NCBI GenBank assembly: GCA_963813725.1
Contig: CAWFAI010000013.1
Location: forward strand, 62,001 to 126,000
Length of the DNA stretch: 64,000 nucleotides
Reading direction: 5' to 3'
Origin: VGBV01 sp963813725
GTDB taxonomy: Bacteria > Actinomycetota > Thermoleophilia > Solirubrobacterales > 70-9
Made by a program: the position numbers and the translations under genes. The notes below the pieces were generated by a model. That model ran no database searches. It had not been told where the DNA came from and saw only the letters and a list, made by a program, of their open reading frames with translations. Below, piece by piece: positions 1-9,228 of this stretch. Each line of letters opens with the position of its first letter. The first letter of the stretch is position 1.

Positions 1-42
1 GGCATCGAGTCCGCGGCCTTCTTCGGCGCGCGCGCGGCGTAG
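1..42 (+). CDS. C-terminal tail of an upstream gene (partial)
   Basis: The window opens inside a reading frame that encodes GIESAAFFGARAA and stops at TAG 40-42. Only 13 residues are visible, so no family can be named. In many actinobacteria the gene before pafB/pafC is pafA or another proteasome gene, but nothing in these residues confirms that. Confidence 0.4.
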   Translation, partial: GIESAAFFGARAA

Positions 43-57
43 GGCTCGGCCAGACCG

Positions 58-86
58 GCACGCAAAATGCGCACTTCCGTGCGTGC
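58..86. repeat. Inverted repeat between the first two genes
   Basis: GCACGCA at 58-64 is matched by TGCGTGC at 80-86, a 7-bp stem around a 15-base loop that itself contains the palindrome TGCGCA. It lies between the upstream stop and the pafBC -10 hexamer. There is no T-tract, so it could be a weak terminator or an operator; the sequence cannot decide. Confidence 0.3.
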
Positions 87-127
87 GGCAACGAGTTGAG
101 GCGGTCGCCGAACTATCCTGCCCTCTC

Positions 128-2221
128 GTGGCGAAGGACACCGAGAAGCTGATCAGACAGCTCTCGCTGATCTCCTTCCTCATGGCCCAAGGGAGGCCGG
201 TCTCGGCGCTTGAGATCAAGCGCGAGGTGGAGGGGTACAGCGACATGAACGACGACGCCTTCGCGCGCCGCTTCTACGCCGACCGGGCAGAGCTCGAGAG
301 CCTGGGGATCACGCTCCAGGTCGAAAAGCCCGGCGACAGCCTGCAGGGCTACGAATCGGAGCTTTACTCCCTGCCGCCCGAGAACTTCTACCTGGACGCG
401 ATCGAGTTCGGCGACGACGAGCTGGCGGCCCTGCAGACCGCCCTGCACCTGCTGGACGGCGAGTTCGCCTACGCCGAGCCGCTGCGCCTCGCGCTGCAGC
501 AGGTCTCGTGGGGGCGGCCGAGCCCGCTCACCTCGCCGGAGGGGAGCTCGGTCGAGGTGCGGATGACCGCCAAGGCCGACGGCGCCGAGATCAGCCAGCG
601 CCTGTCGAAGATCGAGACGGCCATCAGCCGCCGCAAGACGATCGAGTTCACCTACTACACGATCGAGCGCGACGCGACCGAGAAGCGCAAGGTGAACCCC
701 TTCCACCTGGTCTATCGCGGCGGGCAGTTCTATCTGATCGGGTACAGCCACGAGCGCGACGCGGTCCGCGTGTTCCGGCTCTCGCGGATCAAGGGCAAGG
801 TCTCCTACGCATCCAAGGCCGAGCACGACTTCACCTCGCCCGAGGACTTCGACCGCCGCGACTACGGGCGCCGCTCGGAGTGGCAGCTGGGCGAGATCCA
901 GGGGACCGCGAAGGTCTTTCTGCGCGACCGCATCGCCTGGCTGGTCGAGCGCGATTTCGGCGGCTACGGCGAGATGCGCAACGCCGGCCGGGGCGACGGT
1001 GCGCCGGGCAAGGGCACGGTCTTCGAGACCGACTACGCCTCGAGCCGCCAGCTCGTGGCCTGGGTGCTGTACTGGCGCCAGAACGCGACCGTGCTCGACC
1101 CCCCGGAGCTGGCCGGCGAGGTCGCCGAGCGCCTCGCGCTGCTGCGCGAGCGCCACGAGGGCGAGTTCCCGATCGCGCGCTCGAAAGGCGCCTCCCGCCC
1201 ACCGATCCAGCGCGCGGTGCGCAGCTCCAACGGCCGCTCGGAGTCCTCGATCCGCCCCGAGCGCTTCGCACGGCTGGTGACGCTGGCCGGGATGCTGATC
1301 GAGGCCGCCAAGGGCACCGACCGGCTGCGGATCGCCGACGTGACCGAGAGGCTGCACCTCACCGGCGAGGAGCTCCGGGACGACATCGACCTGCTGAACG
1401 TCGTCAACTTCGGAGGCGGCACCTACGTGCTCTACGCGGAGTTGATCGGCGACGAGATCGAGGTCGACGCCGAGCCCTACGGCGACAACTTCAGCCGCCC
1501 CGCCCGGCTGCTGCCCCTGGAGGCCAAGGCGCTGGTCGCGGCCATCGACCTGTTCGGAGACCACCTTCCCCAGAGCGGCCTGATCAGCGCGCGCGAGAAG
1601 ATCGTCACCGCGCTGGGCCACGACCCCTCCGAGGAGGGGCTTGAGATCGCGCCCTCGGCCGGCGACGACTCCGCAACCGCCCGCACGGTCAACGAGGCGA
1701 TCGCCGCGCGCCGCGTACTCGCGATCCACTACTACAAGGAGAACGAGGACGAGTTCACAAAGCGCGAGATCGAGCCCTACCGTCTCGCCAACGGCCCAGA
1801 GGGCTGGTACGTGGCTTCGTTCGACCGCAAGCGCCAGGATATCCGCCACTTCCGCCTCGACCGGATCAAGGAGGCGAGCGTCACGAAGGAGGCGTTCGAG
1901 CCCCGCCCCGAGTTCGCCGATATCGCCGCGATCGAGGGGGGCTGGCTCAGCGACGGCCAGGTGCCGGCCGCAGACGTCGCCCGAGTCTGGGTCTCGCCCG
2001 AGCGAGCCCGCTGGGCCCGCGAGGAGCACACGGTCACCGAGGAGCTGGCGGACGGCGCCGTGGTGATCGAGGTCCCGTACGGCAGCCCGGACTGGCTGCT
2101 GCGCGAGGTCCTCAAGGGCGCCGGCGACTTCGTCGTGCTCGAGCCCACCGAAGCGCGCGAGGCCGTCGCCGCAGAGCTCGGGGTCGACTCCGGCACGCCC
2201 TCGGCCGCCAAAGCCGCCTAG
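128..2221 (+). CDS. pafBC: Fused PafB-PafC WYL-domain transcriptional regulator
   Basis: This 697-residue protein has two HTH-plus-WYL halves in tandem. An N-terminal winged helix (residues about 1-65) is followed by a WYL domain at about 160-255 (AISRRKTIEFTYYT, then FRLSRIKG). A second helix-turn-helix lies at about 376-428 and a second WYL domain at about 520-600 (HYYKENEDEF, then FRLDRIKEA). In mycobacteria PafB and PafC are separate proteins that form a complex activating RecA-independent DNA-damage genes; natural fusions are known. The start is placed at GTG 128: TATCCT at 114-119 ends eight bases before it, which fits a leaderless transcript. A GTG at 83 would put the promoter inside the gene. 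Confidence 0.9.
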   Translation: MAKDTEKLIRQLSLISFLMAQGRPVSALEIKREVEGYSDMNDDAFARRFYADRAELESLGITLQVEKPGDSLQGYESELYSLPPENFYLDAIEFGDDELAALQTALHLLDGEFAYAEPLRLALQQVSWGRPSPLTSPEGSSVEVRMTAKADGAEISQRLSKIETAISRRKTIEFTYYTIERDATEKRKVNPFHLVYRGGQFYLIGYSHERDAVRVFRLSRIKGKVSYASKAEHDFTSPEDFDRRDYGRRSEWQLGEIQGTAKVFLRDRIAWLVERDFGGYGEMRNAGRGDGAPGKGTVFETDYASSRQLVAWVLYWRQNATVLDPPELAGEVAERLALLRERHEGEFPIARSKGASRPPIQRAVRSSNGRSESSIRPERFARLVTLAGMLIEAAKGTDRLRIADVTERLHLTGEELRDDIDLLNVVNFGGGTYVLYAELIGDEIEVDAEPYGDNFSRPARLLPLEAKALVAAIDLFGDHLPQSGLISAREKIVTALGHDPSEEGLEIAPSAGDDSATARTVNEAIAARRVLAIHYYKENEDEFTKREIEPYRLANGPEGWYVASFDRKRQDIRHFRLDRIKEASVTKEAFEPRPEFADIAAIEGGWLSDGQVPAADVARVWVSPERARWAREEHTVTEELADGAVVIEVPYGSPDWLLREVLKGAGDFVVLEPTEAREAVAAELGVDSGTPSAAKAA

Positions 2222-2243
2222 CCCAGGCCGCTACGTTCCAGGC

Positions 2244-2654
2244 GTGGCCAACGAACGGCTCAGCTTCGGCGGGATCACGATGGAGGTGCTGGCCGACGCC
2301 GAGGGCACGGGCGGCGCCATGACCGCGATCGTCGAGCTGCCGCCGCTGCTCGACACGCCGACCCACGTCCACGCGAACGAGGACGAGCTCTTCGTCGCGA
2401 TCGAGGGCGAGCACGTGATCGCGCGCGGCGAGGAGGAGATCAGGATCGGGCCCGGCGAGGCCGTGTTCGCCCCGCGGCGAGTCCCCCACTCGCAGCGGCG
2501 CGTGGTCGAGGGCGAGGGCCGGATCATGGCCGTCTGCACGCCGGGGGGCCTGGAGGGCTTCTTCCGTGAGCTCGCCGAGGCCGAAGCCGAGGGACGCCTC
2601 GGCCCCGAGGCCTACGCGGCCGCCTCGGAGCGCTACGGAATCACCTGGCTCTGA
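2244..2654 (+). CDS. Cupin-domain protein
   Basis: A single-domain cupin of 136 residues. The first cupin motif is visible as HVHANEDELFVAIEG, with two histidines and a glutamate that normally hold a metal, and the second as GEAVFAPRRVPHSQR with the last histidine ligand. The substrate cannot be told. TACGTT at 2232-2237 ends six bases before GTG 2244, with no Shine-Dalgarno, so translation is probably leaderless. The last base of its TGA is the first base of the ATG of the next gene, so the two are probably translationally coupled. Confidence 0.85.
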   Translation: MANERLSFGGITMEVLADAEGTGGAMTAIVELPPLLDTPTHVHANEDELFVAIEGEHVIARGEEEIRIGPGEAVFAPRRVPHSQRRVVEGEGRIMAVCTPGGLEGFFRELAEAEAEGRLGPEAYAAASERYGITWL

Positions 2655-3370
2655 TGGCCGGGCCGGAGGTCGAGACGATCGTCGCCCCGAACCCGGGGCC
2701 GATGACGCTGGAGGGGACCAACACATACCTGATGGGGCGCGACCCGGTGACGGTGATCGACCCTGGGCCCGAGGACGCCGGCCACATCGAGGCGGTGCGG
2801 ACCGCGGCGGAGGAGCGCGGCGGGATCGGGACCGTGCTCGTCACCCACTCCCACGGCGACCACGTCGGCGGCGTCGAGATGCTCGGCGTCGAGCCGGCCC
2901 GGCCGGCCGACGGCGAGGTGGTGGCGGGGCTGACCACGCTCGCCACACCCGGGCACACCGAGGACCACCTCTGCTTCGTGTCGGGCACGATCATGTTCAG
3001 CGGCGACCTGATCCTGGGCGAAGGCTCGACGATCGTTCCGCCCGCGGACCAGGGCGGTTCGCTCGGCAGGTACATGGACTCGCTGCGGCGGGTCCAGGGG
3101 CTGGAGCTGGAGCGCATCTATCCGGGCCACGGCCCCGAGATCGAGGACCCGGCCGCCAAGATCGCCGAGTACGTCGAGCACCGCGAGTCGCGGCAGCGCC
3201 GCTTGACCGAAGCGCTCGAACGCGGCGAGCGCTCGAGGATGAGCCTGCTGAGGCAGGTCTGGGACGACGTGCCCGAGCAGCTGCTGCCGGCGGCCGCGTT
3301 CGCCATGCAGGCGCACCTGGAGGACCTGGACGGACGGGGCCTGGTCTCGATGGGGGAGCTGACCGAGTAG
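2654..3370 (+). CDS. Metallo-beta-lactamase fold hydrolase, LACTB2-like
   Basis: A 238-residue enzyme with the zinc motif HSHGDH (H65, H67, D69, H70), the later ligand histidine in GHTEDHLCF, an aspartate in FSGDLILG and the last histidine in YPGHGPEI. After about residue 175 comes a small winged-helix extension (LLRQVWDDVPEQLL), the layout of LACTB2-type hydrolases, which include endoribonucleases and thioesterase-like enzymes. The substrate is not predictable. The start overlaps the cupin stop by one base. Confidence 0.85.
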   Translation: MAGPEVETIVAPNPGPMTLEGTNTYLMGRDPVTVIDPGPEDAGHIEAVRTAAEERGGIGTVLVTHSHGDHVGGVEMLGVEPARPADGEVVAGLTTLATPGHTEDHLCFVSGTIMFSGDLILGEGSTIVPPADQGGSLGRYMDSLRRVQGLELERIYPGHGPEIEDPAAKIAEYVEHRESRQRRLTEALERGERSRMSLLRQVWDDVPEQLLPAAAFAMQAHLEDLDGRGLVSMGELTE

Positions 3371-3403
3371 CGCTCGACGGGCCCGCTGCTCGATAATGCA
3401 GCG

Positions 3404-5833
3404 ATGAGCATCGATCTGGGCGGGATCGTCCGCAACGGCTTCAAGGGCGCCGGCCTGGGCAGCGCCCTGTTCGGCGCCACCGCGGCCGGGCTGTGGTGGC
3501 AGCTGTTCCGCCGGCCGATGCCGAGAACCGAGGGCGAGGTCCGGGTGCAGGGGCTCGAGGGCGAGGTCGACATCTCGCGCGACCGCTGGGGGATGGTCCG
3601 CGTCAGGGCGCAGAGCCCGCACGACCTCTGGTTCGGACAGGGATATGCCCACGCCCAGGACCGCCTTTGGCAGTGCGACGTGCAGCGCCGCGTCAGCCTG
3701 GGGCGGCTGTCGGAGATAGCCGGCGGCGAGGGGTTGAAGGTGGACCGGCTGATGCGGACCCTCGGGATCGGCCGCGTCGCGCGCAGGGAGGAGCGCGAGC
3801 TCGCGCCCGAGCCGCGGGCCCTGCTGAACGCCTACTGCGCCGGCTTCAACCGCGCCGCCGAGGGCCCCGGTGCGCTGCCCGCCGAGTTCCAGATCCTTCG
3901 CCTCGGGTTCGAGCCCTGGCGGCCGGCCCACATCCTGGCCGGCGCCAAGCTGCTCAGCTTCGGCCTCTCGACCAACTGGGAGCGCGAGCTGCTGCGGGCC
4001 GACCTGGTACGCGAGCTGGGGGCCGAGCGCGCGGCCCGGATCGACCCCGTCTACCCCGCCGACAACCCGATCGTGATGCGCCCCGGCGAGGCATGGGAGG
4101 GTGACGGCGCGGGGCTCGCCGAGCAGCTCAAGGCCGTCCGCGAGCAGATCGGCCTGGCCGGGGCGGCCGGGGGCTCCAACAACTGGGCCGTCAGCGGCGA
4201 GCGCTCGGCGACCGGCGGCCCGCTGGTGGCCGGAGACCCTCACCTGCCGAGCGGCATGCCCGGCATCTGGCACCAGTGCGCGCTGGAGCTGGGGGACCGC
4301 TTCTGTCGCGGCGCCACGCTCCCGGGAATCCCCGGCATCACGATGGGCCAGAACAACGACGTCGCCTGGACCTTCACCAACGTGATGGCCGACATCGAGG
4401 ACCTCTTCATCGAGCGGATCGAAGGGGACCGCTACGAGTTCAAGGGCGAGTGGCGCGAGTTGGAGCTGGTGGAAGAGGAGATCGCCGTCAAGGGCCGCGA
4501 GGAGCCGGTGCGCCACCAGGTCCGACTCACCCACCACGGCCCGATCGTGAACGAGGCGCTGGGGGCGGACACCTCGCAGCCCCTGGCCCTGCGCTGGGCC
4601 GCGCTGGACGTGCCCGGTATCGGGCGCCCCCATTTCGAGATCTTCGACCCCACGAACGGCGAGGAGCTGGTGGAGCTGCTGGAGGGCCTGACGATGCCCG
4701 TCTCCAACCTCGTCTGGGCCGACCGCCACGGAAAGATCGGCTACAAGACCGTCGGCCGCATCCCCAAGCGCCCGGACCCGGGCTGCCCCGACTTGCCGAA
4801 GCCAGGCTGGACCGGCGAGTTCGACTGGGAGGGCGCCATCCCCTACGAGGAGCTGCCCGAGCTGGTCGATCCCGAGGCGGGGTTCATCGTCACGGCCAAC
4901 AACCGCATCGCTGACGAGGACTACCCGCACCACCTGACCAGCGACTACCTGGACGGCTTCCGCGCCAAGCGGATCGAGCAGCTGATCGGCGAGAGCGATG
5001 AGCACGACCTGGACGGGTTCAGGCGCATGCAGGTCGACCTCTACTCGATCCCCGGCGACGAGGTCGCCCGGCGCCTCGCCCGCCTGGACGCCCCGGGGCA
5101 GCGCGAGACCCGCGCGATCGAGCGGCTGAAGAGCTGGGACCGCGAGCTGGGATCCGAGACGATCGCCGGCACCATCTACCAGGCCTTCCTGCTGCGCCTG
5201 GCCCGCGACTTCGCCCGCGCCGCGATCGGCGACCGCGACCTGGCCGAGCGCTGGCTGGACCGCTCCGACAGCGGCTTCACCACCCACGTCACCTCGCCCT
5301 GGCGCTGGCACGCGCACCTGCTGGCGCTGTGGGAGGAGGGCGACGAGGAGCTGATCGGGCGGCCCTGGGACGACCTCGTGCTGGAGGCGCTGCGCGGCGC
5401 GCTGGATGACCTGGAGCAGCGCTTCGGTCCCGACCCCGAGGGCTGGCGCTGGGGACGGGTGCACGAGTTGCGCTTCTCGCACGCGCTCGGCGAGGCGAAC
5501 CCCGGCTTCGACTGGGTCTTCAACCGCACGCTGCACGTGGGCGGCGCGCAGGAGACCGTGGCGCAGATCGCCTATGACCCGAATGACCCCTACCACGCGA
5601 TCTGGGCGCCGTCCTGGCGCATGGTCGCCGACCCCCAGGATCCCTCCCGCTCCATGTGGCAGGACTTCACGGGCCAATCGGGGCATGCGTGGAGCGAGCA
5701 CTACGACGACCTGCAGCCGCGCTGGCTCGCGGGCCAGATGCAGTCGATGGAGGGCGAGGGCCCCTGGGAGACGCTGACCCTGCGGCCCGCCCAAGGCGGC
5801 CCCGGACGCGAAGCGGAGGAGCCGCCGCAATAG
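3404..5833 (+). CDS. Penicillin acylase family (Ntn hydrolase) protein
   Basis: An 809-residue precursor of the Ntn-hydrolase amidase family. The alpha-chain region contains GQGYAHAQDRLWQCD. The autocleavage site is GGSNNW with Ser258 as the expected nucleophile and N-terminus of the beta chain. Beta-chain motifs follow, including GDPHLPSGMPGIWHQ and GQNNDVAWTFTNVMAD. Family members hydrolyse amides such as penicillins, acyl-homoserine lactones or N-acyl amino acids; which of these is used here is unknown. The N-terminus has a hydrophobic Gly/Ala stretch (residues 11-32) ending in WWQLF, possibly a membrane anchor, and no clear signal peptidase site. GATAAT at 3392-3397 lies six bases before ATG. 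Confidence 0.88.
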   Translation: MSIDLGGIVRNGFKGAGLGSALFGATAAGLWWQLFRRPMPRTEGEVRVQGLEGEVDISRDRWGMVRVRAQSPHDLWFGQGYAHAQDRLWQCDVQRRVSLGRLSEIAGGEGLKVDRLMRTLGIGRVARREERELAPEPRALLNAYCAGFNRAAEGPGALPAEFQILRLGFEPWRPAHILAGAKLLSFGLSTNWERELLRADLVRELGAERAARIDPVYPADNPIVMRPGEAWEGDGAGLAEQLKAVREQIGLAGAAGGSNNWAVSGERSATGGPLVAGDPHLPSGMPGIWHQCALELGDRFCRGATLPGIPGITMGQNNDVAWTFTNVMADIEDLFIERIEGDRYEFKGEWRELELVEEEIAVKGREEPVRHQVRLTHHGPIVNEALGADTSQPLALRWAALDVPGIGRPHFEIFDPTNGEELVELLEGLTMPVSNLVWADRHGKIGYKTVGRIPKRPDPGCPDLPKPGWTGEFDWEGAIPYEELPELVDPEAGFIVTANNRIADEDYPHHLTSDYLDGFRAKRIEQLIGESDEHDLDGFRRMQVDLYSIPGDEVARRLARLDAPGQRETRAIERLKSWDRELGSETIAGTIYQAFLLRLARDFARAAIGDRDLAERWLDRSDSGFTTHVTSPWRWHAHLLALWEEGDEELIGRPWDDLVLEALRGALDDLEQRFGPDPEGWRWGRVHELRFSHALGEANPGFDWVFNRTLHVGGAQETVAQIAYDPNDPYHAIWAPSWRMVADPQDPSRSMWQDFTGQSGHAWSEHYDDLQPRWLAGQMQSMEGEGPWETLTLRPAQGGPGREAEEPPQ

Positions 5834-5835
5834 GG

Positions 5836-6306
5836 ATGGCCGGCCGCCGGGACCAGATCAAGCTGACCGAGGCCGAGCAGGCCGAGTTGCTGGACTCAGA
5901 GCGGGTGGCCGTCGTCACCTCGAACGGCCCGCGGGGCTGGCCCCATTCGATGCCGATGTGGTTCACCGTCCGCGACGGGGTGATCTGGGTCTGGACCTAT
6001 GCCAAGTCGCAGAAGGTGAAGAACCTGGAGCGGGACCCGCGGGCGACGATCCTGGTCGAGGCCGGGACCGAGTACGTCGAGCTGCGCGGGGTGATGATCG
6101 AGTCCGAAGCCGTCATCCACCGCGACCCCGCGGTCGTCGGCGAGTTCGGGAAGGAGCTCACCGTGCGCTACAGCGAGGGCATCGAGTCGGTCGAGGGCGA
6201 CGCCGCCAAGGCCCTCGAGGCCCAGGCGGCCAAGCGCGCCGCGATCAGCTTCCCGCCCGCACGGACGCGCACCTGGGACCATCGCAAGCTCGGCGGCACC
6301 TATTGA
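5836..6306 (+). CDS. PPOX-class flavin/F420-dependent oxidoreductase
   Basis: A 156-residue split-barrel protein of the pyridoxamine 5-phosphate oxidase superfamily (Rv1155-like). Typical features are the N-terminal strand RVAVVTSNGPRGWPHSMPMWF, the WTYAKSQKVKNLERDPRATI cofactor-binding stretch and the closing WDHRKLGG. In actinobacteria this class often binds F420 or FMN and acts on small redox substrates. The ATG at 5836, two bases after the acylase stop, is chosen over longer in-frame starts, which would overlap that gene. It probably shares the acylase transcript. Confidence 0.85.
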   Translation: MAGRRDQIKLTEAEQAELLDSERVAVVTSNGPRGWPHSMPMWFTVRDGVIWVWTYAKSQKVKNLERDPRATILVEAGTEYVELRGVMIESEAVIHRDPAVVGEFGKELTVRYSEGIESVEGDAAKALEAQAAKRAAISFPPARTRTWDHRKLGGTY

Positions 6307-6418
6307 GGAACGGCCAGGGCGGCTACTGAAATTCGGGTTGCAGCCGGGCAGAACGCACCCCGATCGGACAAGCGTTACCGTATTTTGCTGAGGCCCCGGA
6401 ACGGATTTCGGGAATCCC

Positions 6419-7075
6419 ATGCAGACGACCGTACGGACACGGAACCGAATGGCCCTGGGGGCCGCGCTGTTTGCGGCGCTGGTGCTCGCCCTTCCCGCCG
6501 CCGCTGAGGCTGCCGTGATGCAGCGCGCAGGCCCGACGATCTTCTACACAGCCGGCCAGGGCGAGCGCAACGACGTGCGCGTTTCGCTCGACACCCTGCT
6601 CGGCCAGACGGTCTACACCTTCACCGACGACGATGCGACCCCGATCGGCACCGGCGGCCAGCTCTGCGACCTGGTCAACGGGGTCGGGATGTGCTCCTTC
6701 CCCGGGGTGACCAGCATCGTCGTCAACGCACGCGACAAGGACGACACGGTCACGATCGGGACATCCAGCCCGCTGGGCCCGGTGCTGACCGCCAACACGC
6801 TGATCGGCGGCCGCGGGGTGGACGTGCTGATCGGAGGCACCGGCGCCGACAGGCTGAAGGGGAACAACGGCAGGGACTCGCTGCGCGGCCGCAAGGGGGC
6901 CGACGTCTACAAGGGCGGCCGCGGATCGGACACGCTGCAGACCCTCGACGGGATCCGCGACACCAAGATCCTGTGCGGTAATGGCAGGCGCGACCTGCTG
7001 CGCGCCGACGCCAAGGATCCCCGCCCGCGGGGATGCGAGCTGGGCAAGCGCGCCAGGCGCGGCAAGCGCCGCTGA
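6419..7075 (+). CDS. Secreted protein with RTX-like nonapeptide repeats
   Basis: A 218-residue exported protein. A signal peptide (hydrophobic core LGAALFAALVLALPAAAEA) is followed by a beta-rich region and, from about residue 125 to 175, four or five units of the GGxGxDxLxGG type (for example GGRGVDVLIGG, GGTGADRLKGN, GRKGADVYKGG). These repeats bind calcium in RTX proteins. The C-terminus is strongly basic (GKRARRGKRR). Neither a protease nor a toxin domain is present, so a cell-surface or matrix role is more likely. Possible -10 elements TACCGT and TATTTT lie at 6376-6386, about 33 bases upstream, so this gene has a leader, with a weak GGGA before ATG. Confidence 0.75.
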   Translation: MQTTVRTRNRMALGAALFAALVLALPAAAEAAVMQRAGPTIFYTAGQGERNDVRVSLDTLLGQTVYTFTDDDATPIGTGGQLCDLVNGVGMCSFPGVTSIVVNARDKDDTVTIGTSSPLGPVLTANTLIGGRGVDVLIGGTGADRLKGNNGRDSLRGRKGADVYKGGRGSDTLQTLDGIRDTKILCGNGRRDLLRADAKDPRPRGCELGKRARRGKRR

Positions 7076-7142
7076 GCAGGGCAATTCGCGGGGTTCGTGC
7101 CGCCCGCGCCGGTCGGCGGCGCGTCAGTAGCCTTGCCCGGTC

Positions 7143-8216
7143 ATGGAGCAACTGAAGGGATTGATCCTCTCGGGCGGCGCCGGCACGCGCCTGCGCCCGA
7201 TCACGCACACCTCCGCGAAGCAGCTCGTGCCCGTCGCCAACAAGCCGGTCCTCTTCTACGGGATCGAGGCCCTCGTCGAGGCCGGGATCACCGAGATCGG
7301 GATCATCATCGCGCCCGAGACGGGCGACGAGATCCGCGAGGCGGCGGGCGACGGGACCTCCTTCGGGGCCACCATCACCTACATCGAGCAGGAGGCGCCG
7401 CTGGGACTGGCGCATGCGCTGCTGACGGCTGAAGGGTTCCTGGGCCAGGCGCCCTTCGTCATGTACCTGGGCGACAACCTGCTGCGGAACGGCCTGGTGG
7501 ACCTGGTCGAGGCCTTCCGCGCCAGCGAGCCCGAGGCGCTCATCCTGCTGACCTCGGTGAAGGACCCGGAGTCCTACGGGGTAGCCGAGCTGGATGGCGA
7601 GCGCGTGGTGCGCCTGGTCGAGAAGCCGCAGGACCCGCCCAGCGACCTGGCGTTGGTGGGCGTGTACATGTTCGGGCCCGAGATCTTCGCCGCGGCGCGC
7701 TCGATCGAGCCGTCGGCAAGGGGCGAGCTGGAGATCACCGACGCGATCGACGCGCTCATCGATGACGGCAAGCGCGTCGAGCCGCACGTCGTGCGCGGCT
7801 GGTGGAAGGACACCGGCCGGTTGGAGGACATGCTCGAGGCCAACCGCCTGGTGCTGGAGGACCTGGAGGGGCGTGTGGACGGAGAGCTCGTCGACTCCAA
7901 GGTCGAGGGAAGGGTGGTGCTCGAGGCCGGGGCGAAGCTGGAGCGCAGCACGGTCCGGGGACCCGCGATCATCGGCTCCGGAGCGCACATCACCGACTCC
8001 TACGTCGGGCCCTACACCGCCATAGACCGCGACGTCGTCATCGCGGGCTCGGAGATCGAGCACTCCATCGTCCTCGCCGGCTCGCGCATCCGCGACCTGC
8101 CGGCGCGGATGGAAGCGAGCCTGCTGGGCAAGGGAGTGACGGTCGAGCGCAGCCTGGGCATGCCCAAGACGCTGCGCTTCCTGGTCGGGGACAGCGCCGA
8201 CATCTCGATCCCGTGA
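7143..8216 (+). CDS. rmlA: Glucose-1-phosphate thymidylyltransferase, long form
   Basis: First enzyme of dTDP-L-rhamnose synthesis, joining dTTP and glucose-1-phosphate. The 357-residue protein has the nucleotide-binding signature GGAGTRLRP (residues 11-19), KPVLFYGIE, the metal site YLGDN and the EKPQDPPS motif. It then has a C-terminal left-handed beta-helix region (from about residue 245), as in the long RmlA/StrD-like subfamily; short RmlA proteins of about 290 residues lack it. The cupin-type epimerase and reductase downstream confirm the pathway. TAGCCT at 7128-7133 ends nine bases before ATG 7143. Confidence 0.92.
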   Translation: MEQLKGLILSGGAGTRLRPITHTSAKQLVPVANKPVLFYGIEALVEAGITEIGIIIAPETGDEIREAAGDGTSFGATITYIEQEAPLGLAHALLTAEGFLGQAPFVMYLGDNLLRNGLVDLVEAFRASEPEALILLTSVKDPESYGVAELDGERVVRLVEKPQDPPSDLALVGVYMFGPEIFAAARSIEPSARGELEITDAIDALIDDGKRVEPHVVRGWWKDTGRLEDMLEANRLVLEDLEGRVDGELVDSKVEGRVVLEAGAKLERSTVRGPAIIGSGAHITDSYVGPYTAIDRDVVIAGSEIEHSIVLAGSRIRDLPARMEASLLGKGVTVERSLGMPKTLRFLVGDSADISIP

Positions 8217-8226
8217 GGCCGGCGCC

Positions 8227-9228
8227 ATGAAGATCGTCGTCACCGGCGCAGGCGGCATGCTGGGCAGCGACATCGTCGCGATCGGTTCCAACATGAGCCA
8301 CGAGATCGTGGCGCTGGACCGCGACGACCTGGACGTCACCGACCCCGGGCGGGTCGAGCGGCTGATCATCCGCGAGCGCCCAGGAGCCGTCGTCAACTGT
8401 GCGGCCTGGACCAAGGTGGACGGGGCCGAGGAGCACGAGTCCGCGGCCGAGCTGGTCAACGGCGAGGGGGCCGGGTTCGTCGCAGACGCCGCCGCGAAGG
8501 CGGGGGCGGTGGTGCTCTACCCCTCCACCGACTACGTCTTCGACGGCGCCAAGAAGGGGCCCTACACCGAGTCCGACGAGACGGCGCCGCTGCAGGCCTA
8601 CGGCCGATCCAAGCTGGCCGGCGAGCGCGCGACGGCGCACTTCAATCGAAACAGCTTCATCGTCCGCACCTCGTGGCTATTCGGCCCGCGCGGCGAGAAC
8701 TTCGTCGAGACGATGCTGCGCCTGGGCCAGGGGGGCGGCCCGGTGGTCGTGGTCCACGACCAGGTCGGCTGCCCCACCTACACCGGCCACCTGGCGGCGG
8801 GGATGCTGAGGCTGCTCGACGGGTCGAAGTTCGGCATCCACCACATGGCCGGCGCCGGCAGCTGTTCCTGGTACGAGTTCGCGATGGAGATCTTCCGCCA
8901 GGCCGAGGTCGTGACCAGGGTGATGAGCTCCACCAGCGACATGATGGAGCGCGCCGCCGAGCGGCCGGCGAACTCGGTGCTGGCGAGCGGCCGGGAGATG
9001 CCGATCACGCTGCCCGACTGGAAGCGGGGGCTGGCCGACTACCTTGCGCGCCGCGAACAGCCCGAGCCCGAGGAGCCCCGGCCCCAGCGGGCGGCGGGAT
9101 CGACGGTGCGCCGCCAGCCGGTGCTGGAGCTGAACCCCCGCGAGGACGAGCCGGAGGACGAGGAGGAAGACGGAGGCGAGGGCGAGCGCCCCCAGCCACA
9201 CACGGACGGCCAGGAGCCGGCGGCGTGA
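8227..9228 (+). CDS. rmlD: dTDP-4-dehydrorhamnose reductase with acidic C-terminal tail
   Basis: Last enzyme of dTDP-rhamnose synthesis: NAD(P)H reduction of dTDP-4-keto-L-rhamnose. Residues 7-13 give the Rossmann glycine motif GAGGMLG, followed by NCAAWTKVDGAE, the STDYVFDG strand and the YxxxK catalytic pair (Y125, K129). RmlD proteins are usually about 290 residues; this one is 333, and the extra 45 residues are a Pro/Glu/Asp-rich, probably disordered tail. It starts 10 bases after rmlA and its TGA overlaps the rmlB GTG by four bases. Confidence 0.92.
   Translation: MKIVVTGAGGMLGSDIVAIGSNMSHEIVALDRDDLDVTDPGRVERLIIRERPGAVVNCAAWTKVDGAEEHESAAELVNGEGAGFVADAAAKAGAVVLYPSTDYVFDGAKKGPYTESDETAPLQAYGRSKLAGERATAHFNRNSFIVRTSWLFGPRGENFVETMLRLGQGGGPVVVVHDQVGCPTYTGHLAAGMLRLLDGSKFGIHHMAGAGSCSWYEFAMEIFRQAEVVTRVMSSTSDMMERAAERPANSVLASGREMPITLPDWKRGLADYLARREQPEPEEPRPQRAAGSTVRRQPVLELNPREDEPEDEEEDGGEGERPQPHTDGQEPAA

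Noticed and set aside
2633..5830. 1065-codon open frame on the minus strand
   Set aside because: It is antisense to the MBL and acylase genes, which show clear catalytic motifs. Its translation is rich in Gln, His, Arg, Asp and Val without domains, as expected of a shadow in high-GC DNA.
6419..7075. RTX toxin or protease
   Set aside because: Only a few nonapeptide-like repeats follow a signal peptide; there is no catalytic domain and no type I secretion gene nearby.
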